Below are positions 35,904-45,427 of a stretch of DNA of 57,257 nt, piece by piece. The notes below the pieces were generated by a model that worked only from the letters and a program-made list of their open reading frames with translations, was not told the origin of the DNA and did no database searches. A program made the translations under genes and the position numbers. The stretch comes from JASSUD01 sp031963005. Its GTDB lineage: Bacteria; Pseudomonadota; Gammaproteobacteria; Burkholderiales; Burkholderiaceae. Position 1 is the first letter of the stretch; the number at the start of each line of letters is the position of its first letter. The stretch covers positions 1 through 57,257 of the forward strand of contig JASSUL010000014.1 of NCBI GenBank assembly GCA_031963005.1, written 5' to 3'.

Positions 35904-38900
35904 GGGTCCGCCTCGTCATTCGCAGTATGGATCTTGTGTGACAATGCCTCCAATAAGGGCGTAAAGAGCGCATGCGCTAGCGTAGTAAACGACTCTGAAC
36001 TTGCGCCCTCCTCTTGCGCACGTAAACCTAAGCGCAGATAAGGATCTGCCGATTCTCCAGGAATGCGCCCATTGCCCTGCCAAACTTGCATTGCGGCATG
36101 GCCGCCCTGAGTGACTTCGGCCAAAGCGCTTTTTGGGAAAAACGGCAAGGGCTTCATGCCCCCTACCTGATACAACACTAAAAACGCCACCAAATGCGCT
36201 GAGGCCGAAGCCGCTTCTACAGGATTCAAACAAAAATCCTCCCCGGGGGTTTTACCCAACCAGACCGTACGACGCTGTACGCCTTCTGGCGCCACAACAC
36301 AGAGGACCAAATGCTGCAACCAGGCAGAAAGATAATCGCGCGCCGTTACGTTGGCATAGCGGTAGAGTACAAGGCCATGAGGCGTGATAGGGTCTAACAC
36401 CCCGTTGAGCGCGATCACGCTATTCACCGCGCCCAGGATCTCGGGAAAAGACAGGGATACCGCCGAATCATCCGACAAAAAATCCTTCAAAAAATCGATT
36501 AAAACTGGTGGTAAAGCGTCGGTCTGAAGCTGCAGGGCAAAATTTAAGACCTTCGGGGCGCTATAAGACGTTGGCATGAAAGGCGCTTGCTCCTCTTGCG
36601 CGGTTTGTCGAGGTAAAACCCCCTCCCCGCTTTGGGCACGTAAAACACGATCTGCAAATGCTTGCAACAGCGCACACTCTTTTTGACATGCTAAATCTCC
36701 GAGTACCCCATTAGGCCAACCTGGACAGGCCTGGGCAATAGCTCTCGCCTCTTCGTACAGTGCCATTTTAGCCTCGTCAGCTTGATCAAATCCTGCGGCA
36801 CGGGAGGTCTTGAGCAAAACCGGCACGATCTTTTCAGCAAGTATTTCTCGGGCGCGCCAATCTGCAACGACCGACTCGCTATCAGGCTGTGCGTTGTCAT
36901 CCAAACGCAAACGCGAAAAAGGAAAAACAATTTCCCATTGATCCTGCAATAACGCGCGGATGGGATGGCTCCAAAAACGCAGTATTTGATCAAAATGCAG
37001 CGCTTGCGCCGATTCGGATACCGTGTGCGATGCGCTATATGCGCCTATCGACCCAGCAGAGAAAAACGGGAGTGGTTTTTTTCCTGATAGAGGCTGCCCA
37101 AGCATAGTGGCGATATCAGCATGCTGGGCATCATACGTATATAAGGCACGCGTATATGCACCGGACGCTTCTGACGTATTTAGTCTTTCTTCTCCCCCCG
37201 GTTCCTTCTCCTGCCAAGACTCTGCAAAATAGGCGGCAGAAAAAGGATGTAATGGATGTAAGGTCACAAAACGTTGCCGGGCTAATGCTAACTCGGCAGG
37301 ACTGGCTTGTTCACCACAGGCAAGGCGGCTCAGGTAATCTAATAAAGTTTCTACGGGGGCCGCAGGCGGCAAGGCCGAATCATCCCGTAGACTACGCCCC
37401 GTATAAGCCACCCAAAAAAGGTCTTGTGCGGCGAGTAAATACGCTAAAAACAGCGCGCGTTCCTCCTCGCGCATGTGGCGGTCTTCCTTACGTGGAAAGG
37501 CCGCAATCAAATCAAATTCATCGGCACATGCAATACTAGGCCACACTCCGGCATCCATTCCCATTAATGCAATCACCCGATAAGGCAAATGAGAATGCGA
37601 TGTCCGATCTGAAAACATCACCCCCCCTCCAGCAGGCTCTGTGCGCGCCTTAGCATCCAGCTGTGCCTGCAAAGCCTCTCGCAATACCGCGACCCCCACG
37701 GGCGTATCCGGTGCGCCTTGCGCCATCGCTTGTGTCAAATCATAGAGCGCGTGACGAAGGGTAATGAGATGTGCGGCATCTGAGGACTCTGCCGTATGCG
37801 CAATAAAAAAACGCTCCACCGCCTCTAAGAGCAAAACACGCCATTCCAAAGGCGTGTGAGCGATCGCAATCGCTTTTGCAAAATGATTTAATGCATCACA
37901 GAGCGCCATCAAATCACCCAGCAATTCCGGTTCTGTTTGTACACTCTCCCCAGCATGACGAGAAAAATGCGCACGTGAACGTGATCCAAAGCCTTTTTCT
38001 GCGCCAGTCACCGGCAACCACCCTTGCACAGGAGGTGCGTCTTGCGGCAAGGCATACCCCAAGGCCAAACGCATTAAAGCATCAGAGAATGTGACGCCAC
38101 GACGCGCAGTATTAGATGCCAAAGTAGGATCCCCTAAACCACGTATCACTCCTGCCGCATGCAACCAATGCTCGAGCGTCGCTATTTGACTAGCTTCTAT
38201 CCCATAGCGCGCAGCAAAAGCATCGACGTCAAACCAGGCTATCAAATCGGAGAGGGTCGTCTCCTGCTCAGCCATTCTGAGAAGTTGGATAAAAACCTGC
38301 GCAACCGGATTCGTCGAAAAAGAAGACGCCCCGATATGCCGATAAGGAATATATCTATTCCCTTGCGCCGTTCCAAAGACGGCATCAATCAATGGGGTAG
38401 CACTCGCCATATCCGGGACCACCACCAGCACATCAGCAGGCTGCAGGCTCGCATCTTCAGCAAATTGCGCTAATAATCGGTTATGCAATACCTCTAGTTG
38501 TCGCACTAAGCTATGGCAACTATGGACTTCTATCCCCGGCACAGTATCGGCGGTGTCCTGTTGGGAATAAGCATCGGGATGATCAGGAGACGCGTGTGTG
38601 CGAGAAAAAGGAGGATAGGGCTGCAAGTCAAGGATGGCATTTTTAATCGCTGCAAGCCAAGTAGGCTCGGTATGCTCCATATAAAAAGAGGCATCTGTCG
38701 CCGCCATCGCCTGTGTTAAATCTTCCAATTTGCATAAATAGCGTTGCGTATAACGGCCCCATTGCGCCAATAAGGGATGCCCCGCTTCTACTTGCACCTC
38801 ATTAGTCTGACGCACTAAGTCATGCCAATAGCCTTTGCATGGATTCAATACATAAAGACGAATATCGATCCAACGCGCCAATTCGCCCAGCAGCGTTAAA

Positions 38901-39673
38901 TGCAAAGGCGCTATGTCCGACAATATAAAAATACTCGCACGCGCAGGCCAAGCCGACAAAGGAGGGACAAAATTCGCTGCACGTACTTGCTTTAAAAAGT
39001 GCTGTACTTGCACAGAAAGGGCACTCTCCTGCCCAAAGACCGCTATCAGCTTACGCCATAACACTGCTTGCCAATCGGCATCCGGATGCGATAAGAGCGC
39101 AGGCACTGTCTGCTTCATTTGCCATGCGCTTAACCACTCTGATCGATCCGTCAAATAATGATCAAAAAGCCGAGCAATACGACAAGCCAAGGTATAACGA
39201 GCGCGTTCATCGGTTGAAGCAATATAGGCTTGCAAGCGCGCTACGCTAGCTGCTAGCTTACCCTCTGCGTTTGTCTCTGTATTTGTATTTACCTCCAGAT
39301 CTGCCTCTAAAGCCCCAGGCTCTAAAAACCGATATATCGCCCAAATCCTATTTTCCAAAGAAAACATCGGCGATACTTCAGCGCTAAGCCCCTTTACCAC
39401 ACCCGCCATTTGCGTCCATAGCCACGACGTTAAAAAGGGAAAATCGATATTGGCACAAATTCCATAACGCAGAGCCATCGCCTGCTCTAGACGCTGCCGA
39501 CACCCTCTATGCGGCACCACAACGGATTCCGCCCAGTTTACCCATCCCCGCCCTACCGTATCGCCATCATCACATTGCCATACCGTCGCATCCACAGGCG
39601 CCCCTAGCTGCTCTAGCAATGCATGTTCTAGTACGTCGTAACTATTGGAATACAAGACCGTAAGCATAAGCAT
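35891..39673 (-). CDS. recC: RecBCD exonuclease V, gamma subunit RecC
   Basis: 1260 residues. RecC is an inactive helicase-like subunit that recognises Chi and splits the strands. N-terminus with LLEQLGAP and VPHRGCRQRLEQAMALRYGI, then the FPFLTSWLWTQM segment, matches the RecC start (E. coli: IVQSRGMxQWL). The C-terminal half has YRVIALMGMDAGVWPS, the RecC counterpart of helicase motif V. First gene of recC-recB. Two Met codons two codons apart can start it (39673 or 39667). Confidence 0.96.
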   Translation of the reverse strand: MLMLTVLYSNSYDVLEHALLEQLGAPVDATVWQCDDGDTVGRGWVNWAESVVVPHRGCRQRLEQAMALRYGICANIDFPFLTSWLWTQMAGVVKGLSAEVSPMFSLENRIWAIYRFLEPGALEADLEVNTNTETNAEGKLAASVARLQAYIASTDERARYTLACRIARLFDHYLTDRSEWLSAWQMKQTVPALLSHPDADWQAVLWRKLIAVFGQESALSVQVQHFLKQVRAANFVPPLSAWPARASIFILSDIAPLHLTLLGELARWIDIRLYVLNPCKGYWHDLVRQTNEVQVEAGHPLLAQWGRYTQRYLCKLEDLTQAMAATDASFYMEHTEPTWLAAIKNAILDLQPYPPFSRTHASPDHPDAYSQQDTADTVPGIEVHSCHSLVRQLEVLHNRLLAQFAEDASLQPADVLVVVPDMASATPLIDAVFGTAQGNRYIPYRHIGASSFSTNPVAQVFIQLLRMAEQETTLSDLIAWFDVDAFAARYGIEASQIATLEHWLHAAGVIRGLGDPTLASNTARRGVTFSDALMRLALGYALPQDAPPVQGWLPVTGAEKGFGSRSRAHFSRHAGESVQTEPELLGDLMALCDALNHFAKAIAIAHTPLEWRVLLLEAVERFFIAHTAESSDAAHLITLRHALYDLTQAMAQGAPDTPVGVAVLREALQAQLDAKARTEPAGGGVMFSDRTSHSHLPYRVIALMGMDAGVWPSIACADEFDLIAAFPRKEDRHMREEERALFLAYLLAAQDLFWVAYTGRSLRDDSALPPAAPVETLLDYLSRLACGEQASPAELALARQRFVTLHPLHPFSAAYFAESWQEKEPGGEERLNTSEASGAYTRALYTYDAQHADIATMLGQPLSGKKPLPFFSAGSIGAYSASHTVSESAQALHFDQILRFWSHPIRALLQDQWEIVFPFSRLRLDDNAQPDSESVVADWRAREILAEKIVPVLLKTSRAAGFDQADEAKMALYEEARAIAQACPGWPNGVLGDLACQKECALLQAFADRVLRAQSGEGVLPRQTAQEEQAPFMPTSYSAPKVLNFALQLQTDALPPVLIDFLKDFLSDDSAVSLSFPEILGAVNSVIALNGVLDPITPHGLVLYRYANVTARDYLSAWLQHLVLCVVAPEGVQRRTVWLGKTPGEDFCLNPVEAASASAHLVAFLVLYQVGGMKPLPFFPKSALAEVTQGGHAAMQVWQGNGRIPGESADPYLRLGLRAQEEGASSESFTTLAHALFTPLLEALSHKIHTANDEADPCKS

Positions 39674-39911
39674 AGTCCGAAATATCTACAGCAAAAAAGG
39701 AAATAGCAAGATTACCGCATTTTTACATTCGATGATTCATATTAGAAAATACTAATAAGCATTATCTTAATAATTATATAAAAATTCAGATTACCTCATT
39801 TTTCTTATTAAATATTAAAAATATACTTACACAATAATAATAAATATTCAATCATAAAAAAATATATTATCAAAAACCAAATTTTATGTTGATAAAAACC
39901 ACAGGAATTTT

Positions 39912-40904
39912 ATGAGCGATTTCCAGATATCCCATTCAAATTCAATACGCAATCACGCACATAGAATTTCAAAAACAGAAGAAGAATTAAAAAAAAGGAT
40001 TTCCCAATATGATAATTCTGTAATTATAGATATAGAGTCTCAAAATATAGAACAAGATCCATATTATACAGAACATAAAGAACAAGAGAATTTATTAATA
40101 GAAAATATCTCTAAATCAGAAAAATTAATAAAAACATTAAATAGCGAATCATATATAAATAAAATAAAAAGCAGCTTCTTTAAGACTCAATATAATTGTT
40201 TAAATGATCAAAAACATGTATTGAAAGACATCTTTTCAAGAATAAAAATTATTCTAAACGATCGCAGCCTATCTTTTGATGCAAAAAGTAGAAATCTAGA
40301 AAAGATTCACGCAGAAATTAACAGATATTCTAAAAGAATAGAGATTGAAAAGCATAAAGATCAAGGCAAATTAGAAGATGTACTCGTTGCATTGACTTCA
40401 ACGAGTACCAACCTATGGAAAGCACTCATAGATTCTGGTGCATTAAATACGGTCACCTTTTCAAATGCTAGCGTTCCTTTCCTAATAAGCATTCTCCCTT
40501 TTTCTTTGCGTACTATTGAATATATTCGCATCCAAATGCATGAAATAAAATTTGGAGATTTAAGTAAATTATTAGCAATTTATGAAGAACTCTCAACAGA
40601 TTTAAAGGATCTGATTGAAAAACTGCAATTGGAATCGCTACATACCACGCAGAACAGTGCTCAAGAATATGCTATAGAAAATAAACCATCAAAAGGAAAA
40701 GACAAAGCCTACTCCAGCGAACAAATTATAGAAGCTATGCAAGGGGATTTAGCATTAAAAGAGGCTGTTCTCAATGAATTCTTCTACCTAAACCCCAATC
40801 ACCGCACTTCTCAATATGGTTATCCATACGCAGAAAGCTCAAGAACTGCTTCATCGCATACAATAGTAGACGGGCAATTTCATTTGCAAGTAGATTGCGC
40901 ATAA
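39912..40904 (+). CDS. Coiled-coil protein with membrane hairpin, candidate T3SS substrate
   Basis: 330 residues, very AT-rich, not recognised. ATG 39912 has AGGA six bases upstream. Ser/Asn-rich N-terminus (SDFQISHSNSIRNHAHRIS), then charged helices (about 20-165). A moderately hydrophobic segment at about 165-205 (NTVTFSNASVPFLISILPFS) is followed by a further helical region and a polar C-terminus with Tyr/Ser. Layout similar to the proteins at 17634-19025 and 24408-25733. It is the only plus-strand member. Secretion is inference. Confidence 0.6.
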   Translation: MSDFQISHSNSIRNHAHRISKTEEELKKRISQYDNSVIIDIESQNIEQDPYYTEHKEQENLLIENISKSEKLIKTLNSESYINKIKSSFFKTQYNCLNDQKHVLKDIFSRIKIILNDRSLSFDAKSRNLEKIHAEINRYSKRIEIEKHKDQGKLEDVLVALTSTSTNLWKALIDSGALNTVTFSNASVPFLISILPFSLRTIEYIRIQMHEIKFGDLSKLLAIYEELSTDLKDLIEKLQLESLHTTQNSAQEYAIENKPSKGKDKAYSSEQIIEAMQGDLALKEAVLNEFFYLNPNHRTSQYGYPYAESSRTASSHTIVDGQFHLQVDCA

Positions 40905-40910
40905 AATACA

Positions 40911-41183
40911 TTATGTAGCGGTGTATTCATTATCGGTTGAGGGAGTGGATTGAGATACATCTAAACCCTCAACAACCTCGTCAATTTTTAATTGAGCCAT
41001 TTGTTCGTTTATATTTTCTAGAGATTCTAAATTTTGCTCACTCGCCACTGCGTCTACAGTGCGTATAGAATTTTCGCAATTTTCTTCATATTCTTTTATA
41101 TATTTTAATAATTCTTCCATATCCATCTCCTCTAAAGTCTTTCGAACAGCTACTTGATGTAGTAAAAAATGTTTTTTGAGCAT
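40911..41183 (-). pseudogene. Displaced C-terminus of the 41284-43614 gene
   Basis: 90-codon frame whose first 60 residues (HQVAVRKTLEEMDMEELLKY) repeat residues near the end of the upstream gene product (HQVAIQKTLEEIDMGKLSKY). It then runs into a new acidic tail. It lies in the second copy of a tandem duplication, which carries small indels that shift it out of frame. Probably the original end of the upstream protein, now cut off. It could still be translated from its own ATG. Confidence 0.6.
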
Positions 41184-41700
41184 TTAAAGAAATACCAGCA
41201 TACTCTCCAAAAAATGGTCCTTCTTCACTAGCAGGAAATAAAAGCTGGCTTCCCAATTTCTGATACTCTTTAGTATCCTAATATTATTTCATTTTCCTTA
41301 ATAAAATCAAATATAGCTTGATTAAAAATACATTCCATTGGGTCACAAATTTAACTATTTGCGCAGAGATATTTTCTAAAGTTTTTAAAACTTGCTCACT
41401 CGCCAGTGCTTCCGCAGTATGTATAGCATTTTTATGATTTTCTTGATATTCTTTTATATATTTTGACAATTTTCCCATATCAATTTCTTCTAAAGTTTTT
41501 TGAATAGCTACTTGATGCGTAAAAAATGTTTTTTGAGCATTTAAAAAAATTCCAGCGTACTCTCCAAAAAATGGTCCTTCTTCGCTAAAAGGAAATGAAA
41601 GCTGGCTTCCCAATTTCTGAGATTCTTGAGAGCCTAATATTATTTCATTTTCCTTAATAAAATCAAATATAGCTTGGTTAAATGTACTTTTTTTTGGATC
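40990..41700 (-). repeat. Tandem duplication of about 355 bp at the 3' end of a gene
   Basis: The interval of about 41345-41700 matches about 40990-41345 with substitutions and short indels. Easily seen anchors are TAATATTATTTCATTTTCCT at about 41280 and again at about 41638. The first copy keeps the reading frame; the second does not. Confidence 0.8.
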
Positions 41701-43614
41701 ATATACATTAAATCCAAAATGTAAAAATTTATCTTTTATTATTTCATTTTTTTCCTCTTTTATTTCTTTTACATTTTTTATATCCGGCAATCCATTAAAA
41801 TAATTTACTATACTTTTCAGGCTCGCCCCTGCCTTCTCCCCTTTTCCATCGAATGTTCGACTGGCAATAATTCGGTAATCGATATGATTTTGAGGCTTTT
41901 TATTGTGAAAATAATCATAAGCCAGCCTGAAAGTATCTGTTTCTATAGTAGTTTGAAAATCGGTAAAAAATGATTGGCCCCGAATAAGATGCCGATTATT
42001 TTGCGCATTAACCATTAATTCTGCGGATACTTCCTCATAGCTATATGCACATTTTTGTAAAAATACTTTCATAGCACTTTCAAAAAAACTTTTATCGCTT
42101 ACATACTTCGAAGAATTTTTTTTCATCATTGTATTTATAAATGCATTGCGGAGATTTTCAAAATCTTCCTCCCATTTATTGTGGTGAGCGTCATGCATTT
42201 TTCTTGCTTTATCACATCGCAATTTTGCAAAAAAAATTGCAATCAACTGGCTTGATAAAAGATTTTTATATTTTTCGTCTTCAGAGTTTAATAAATCCAC
42301 AGCACCGAAAAACCAATTAATGGGACTTTTTCGCTTTTCACTCAGATCTTTTCGCAGACCTTCCTCTAATCGTTTACGATAAAAGTGCTCTAATTCTTCT
42401 GCCATATATTGATGCAGCTTTTTGGCAAATCCATCAAATTCCGATCTACCATTACTAAAATTTAACAGCGTTTTTGACAATACACTAGCTTTTAAAACTG
42501 CTATTCCATCAACAAATAAAGCAGGCTCTGACATATAAGAAAATAATGGATGCATTTTAGAATACATATCTCGATGCTTCATATCATTTTCAATAAAATT
42601 GGAAAATTTTTTAATTTTTTCTTTTATCAAATAATAATCTATGAATATATCTTTTGCACATAGTGCAGCCTGCACTTTTTTCGTCATTTCTTCTAATGGA
42701 ACTGGTCGATAACCTATACCGAATACATAGGGTATTATTTTTCTTTTTAAAATTCGCTGTATTCTATAAAATATATGTTCTCCTGAATCATTATCATTCA
42801 CTCTTCTAGAGCAAAAATCAAAATCTTGAAATGATATATAAGGATGCAATGATTTTAAAGCAAAATACTCTATCAGCATTTTAGTTTCAGCACTGTGCAA
42901 AACAGCATTACGCGCAGATCCATAAGCACATCCCCCATTAATTTTCCTATATATGAATCTTACTACTGCCACTGGAAATGCAAATTTTGCGATCATTTTT
43001 TCAATTTCTTTAATTTTTTTTGAATCTGCAAATTCCTCTAAAAATGCTTTTTTTTGACTTGCCGGTGCATTCACCTCTAATACAATCGCAATACGTTTAT
43101 AATCTTTAGATCGAAAACCTTCTAGCATTGATACAGCAAAAGCTTCAAAATTTTCTAAATCCGTAAAAGGCAAAATAACATTGACAATGAAAGCGGGCTG
43201 CCTTCTCTCTTTAAGAGATTGCTGTACAAATTCTATACTTTCTTGTTCTTCTAACTGAATACGCTCAGACTGCGGCATCGTCTCAAGCTCTTGTCGAGCT
43301 TTATAAAACCAGCGATTCACCGCGACACACTCCACCTGGTAATCTTGTTTTTGTTTGCTGTCTTCTGGTGTATTTTTGGGCGTACTTTTCGCATCCTTTA
43401 GGTTCAATCTGGATAAATCTTGTCCCAGAACCTCCATAGCTTCAGACAGCCGGTTAACTGGGCTCCCAGATACCATAGATGCATTTAAACAAGCAGCATC
43501 ATCTTTTTTTGGTGATTGTTTATTTTCTTTTTTTGGTGATTGAATATCTATTTGCGAATGAGCCGCTATTACAGCGTTCTTGGCTACTATTGTAGAAAGA
43601 GAGGTAATCGACAT
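41284..43614 (-). CDS. Putative GT-A-like glycosyltransferase, candidate effector
   Basis: 776 residues, not a recognised named family. N-terminus is Ser/Lys-rich and low complexity (1-90), compatible with a secretion signal. Residues 141-267 carry a GT-A/GT2-like order: a first strand FIVNVILPFTD, a second strand YKRIAIVLEVNA, then YGSARNAVLHSA (SARN at 233-236), then YISFQDFDF with D264-x-D266 as the possible metal-binding DXD. The rest is mainly helical with no clear domain. The last about 25 residues come from a shifted frame in the duplicated 3' end. Glycosyltransferase activity is an inference from the motif order and spacing. Confidence 0.5.
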   Translation of the reverse strand: MSITSLSTIVAKNAVIAAHSQIDIQSPKKENKQSPKKDDAACLNASMVSGSPVNRLSEAMEVLGQDLSRLNLKDAKSTPKNTPEDSKQKQDYQVECVAVNRWFYKARQELETMPQSERIQLEEQESIEFVQQSLKERRQPAFIVNVILPFTDLENFEAFAVSMLEGFRSKDYKRIAIVLEVNAPASQKKAFLEEFADSKKIKEIEKMIAKFAFPVAVVRFIYRKINGGCAYGSARNAVLHSAETKMLIEYFALKSLHPYISFQDFDFCSRRVNDNDSGEHIFYRIQRILKRKIIPYVFGIGYRPVPLEEMTKKVQAALCAKDIFIDYYLIKEKIKKFSNFIENDMKHRDMYSKMHPLFSYMSEPALFVDGIAVLKASVLSKTLLNFSNGRSEFDGFAKKLHQYMAEELEHFYRKRLEEGLRKDLSEKRKSPINWFFGAVDLLNSEDEKYKNLLSSQLIAIFFAKLRCDKARKMHDAHHNKWEEDFENLRNAFINTMMKKNSSKYVSDKSFFESAMKVFLQKCAYSYEEVSAELMVNAQNNRHLIRGQSFFTDFQTTIETDTFRLAYDYFHNKKPQNHIDYRIIASRTFDGKGEKAGASLKSIVNYFNGLPDIKNVKEIKEEKNEIIKDKFLHFGFNVYDPKKSTFNQAIFDFIKENEIILGSQESQKLGSQLSFPFSEEGPFFGEYAGIFLNAQKTFFTHQVAIQKTLEEIDMGKLSKYIKEYQENHKNAIHTAEALASEQVLKTLENISAQIVKFVTQWNVFLIKLYLILLRKMK

Positions 43615-43834
43615 AGTCAGTTATGGGGATATATAGCAAGCGGATAGTGATAAATGAATAGATCAAGAATCGGTTAGGAATGCGCAACCTCTAGACCATG
43701 GGACCGCGTCTAGCAAGTATAAAGTACCCACATCATGCCGCAAGACTTTGCTGACTCCTTAGGCTATTTCCCCACTCTCACCATCTTTTTTAGCAAAAAA
43801 CACGAATTTTTTATCTTTTTTCTTATAAATAGTC

Positions 43835-43862
43835 TTGGCTTTCAACAAAATATTGCTATACT
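43835..43862 (+). promoter_or_regulatory. Sigma-70 promoter of tRNA-Arg(ACG)
   Basis: TTGGCT (43835-43840), 16-base spacer, TATACT (43857-43862), 21 bases before the mature tRNA 5' end and followed by a GC-rich CGCCCC discriminator as in stringently controlled tRNA promoters. Confidence 0.7.
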
Positions 43863-43883
43863 TCGCCCCGTTCCAATAACGCA

Positions 43884-43960
43884 GCGGCTGTAGCTCAGTT
43901 GGATAGAGTACCTGGCTACGAACCAGGGGGTCGTGGGTTCGAATCCTGCCAGCCGCGCCA
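43884..43960 (+). tRNA. tRNA-Arg (anticodon ACG)
   Basis: 77 nt with acceptor stem GCGGCTG/CAGCCGC, discriminator G and encoded CCA. D-arm AGCTCAGTTGGATAGAGT, anticodon stem CCTGG/CCAGG around TACGAA, T-loop TTCGAAT. ACG is normally modified to ICG and reads CGU/CGC/CGA. Confidence 0.97.
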
Positions 43961-43968
43961 GTATTTAT

Positions 43969-43998
43969 AAGCCTTCCATCTGGAAGGCTTATTTTTTT
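43969..43998 (+). terminator. Rho-independent terminator after tRNA-Arg
   Basis: AAGCCTTCC-ATCT-GGAAGGCTT followed by A and seven T, eight bases after the tRNA. Confidence 0.92.
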
Positions 43999-44093
43999 GT
44001 TTAGGCCACTGCAATCAAATTGCAGTCAATATTCTCTGCTTCATCAGATTTCCAAAACATGCATTAAAATCAGCAATAAAGCATGGCATAGAA

Positions 44094-45332
44094 TTAACTG
44101 AGGATATCCGCGTAGCGAGCTAATGCTGTGGCAGCTTTAATCCTAACCTGCTCATCAGCATCTTGCCGAGCTGCTTCTTCCAAAGCCATGGCAGCCTTAA
44201 TCCTCTCCTCTTTCTCATCACCTTCCAAAATCTTAAATAGTTCCAGTTGCTCTCCCAATATCTCGGTGGCGTTAACCCTATCTGCTGCGCTAACCTTCTC
44301 ACTTTGATTTTTCAGTGCAGCAAGCAAGATGCGCATCCCCTCCTTGGACAACGTACGATGGCGGCCTAATGCTAGGGCAACTCGAATCCTCTCCTGCTCA
44401 TCAGCATTTTGCAGAGCTTCTTCCAAAACCATCTCAGCGTAAAACTTCACCTTTTTATTATAATCTTCCAAAGCCGCTTCCAAAACTACGCAGATATCCT
44501 GGGTTAATTCTGATTGCGCGCCCAATACCAAGACGGCGTTAATCCTATCGTCGGGGCTAACCTTATCGCTTTGATTTTCTAGCGCATCAAACAAGATGCA
44601 TATCTCCATTTCGGACAGGTCGCGATGGCTGCCTAACGCTAGGGCAGCTTGAATCCTCACTTGTTCATTAGTATCTTGCAAAGCCGCTTCCAAAGCTATG
44701 TCAGCTCGAATCCTCACTTGTTCATTAGCATCTCGCAAAGCCGGTCCCAAAACTATGGCTGCTGTAACCTTCACCTCTTCATCAGGATCTCGCAAAGCCG
44801 TTTCCAAAGTTATGACAGCTTGCATCCTCACCAGTTCATTCTCATCTTGCAAATCCGATTGCAAATCTATGCAGATATCCTCGGTTAGTTTTGGTTGTTG
44901 ACCCAATGCACAGGCGACGTTAGCCCCATCTACTGCAACAACCTTTTCTTTTTTTATTTTCTCAACTTCTTGTCTCAATGCTACATCGACTTTATGCGCT
45001 TGATTCGAATTTCCACTCATGCATCTCAATGGTGCACTGTGCGCTAGGTTCGAATTTCCATTTACGCTAGACTGTGCCGTCAATCTTTGGAGTGCCATTC
45101 CATGTGCCAGCTTTTTATGCGCTTCATCTTGAGCTTTAAGCTGGCTCACCGTTCTTTCCCTTTCTATAGCTGGAACGGCCATTTTTTGAGATCTGGCTTG
45201 TAAAGTCCCTCCTCCTGATTCTCTTAGCTTAAGTTCCGCATTTCCTCTTTGCAAGCACTCTCTTATTCTATCCATTGCTCGATTTTGCATACAAGACGCG
45301 GCTACATTTCGAAAATTTTGTATTCTTATCAT
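44094..45332 (-). CDS. HEAT-like repeat protein, 412 residues
   Basis: ATG 45332 has GGAG six bases upstream. The N-terminal 120 residues are basic, Gln/Ala-rich and unrelated to the repeats (MIRIQNFRNVAASCMQNRAM), unlike the two larger HEAT proteins. From about 150 onward there are HEAT-like units: AIVLGPALRDANEQVRIRAD, IALEAALQDTNEQVRIQAAL, and NQSEKVSAADRVNATEILGE. Short 22-residue units dominate here beside a few long ones. It lies between tRNA-Arg and an insertion-sequence relic. Candidate host-interaction protein by analogy with its relatives. Confidence 0.75.
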   Translation of the reverse strand: MIRIQNFRNVAASCMQNRAMDRIRECLQRGNAELKLRESGGGTLQARSQKMAVPAIERERTVSQLKAQDEAHKKLAHGMALQRLTAQSSVNGNSNLAHSAPLRCMSGNSNQAHKVDVALRQEVEKIKKEKVVAVDGANVACALGQQPKLTEDICIDLQSDLQDENELVRMQAVITLETALRDPDEEVKVTAAIVLGPALRDANEQVRIRADIALEAALQDTNEQVRIQAALALGSHRDLSEMEICILFDALENQSDKVSPDDRINAVLVLGAQSELTQDICVVLEAALEDYNKKVKFYAEMVLEEALQNADEQERIRVALALGRHRTLSKEGMRILLAALKNQSEKVSAADRVNATEILGEQLELFKILEGDEKEERIKAAMALEEAARQDADEQVRIKAATALARYADILS

Positions 45333-45427
45333 TGATTACTCCATTTTGATGCGTGATGGATTTCCCGCCACATCTGACGCTCGATGCTCTTACAAATCTA
45401 AAAAACTTATCACATTTTTATCATTTT

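Noticed and set aside
32239..38719. Long plus-strand frames opposite recB and recC
   Set aside because: Antisense shadows of GC-richer conserved genes whose minus-strand products match RecB and RecC along their full length.
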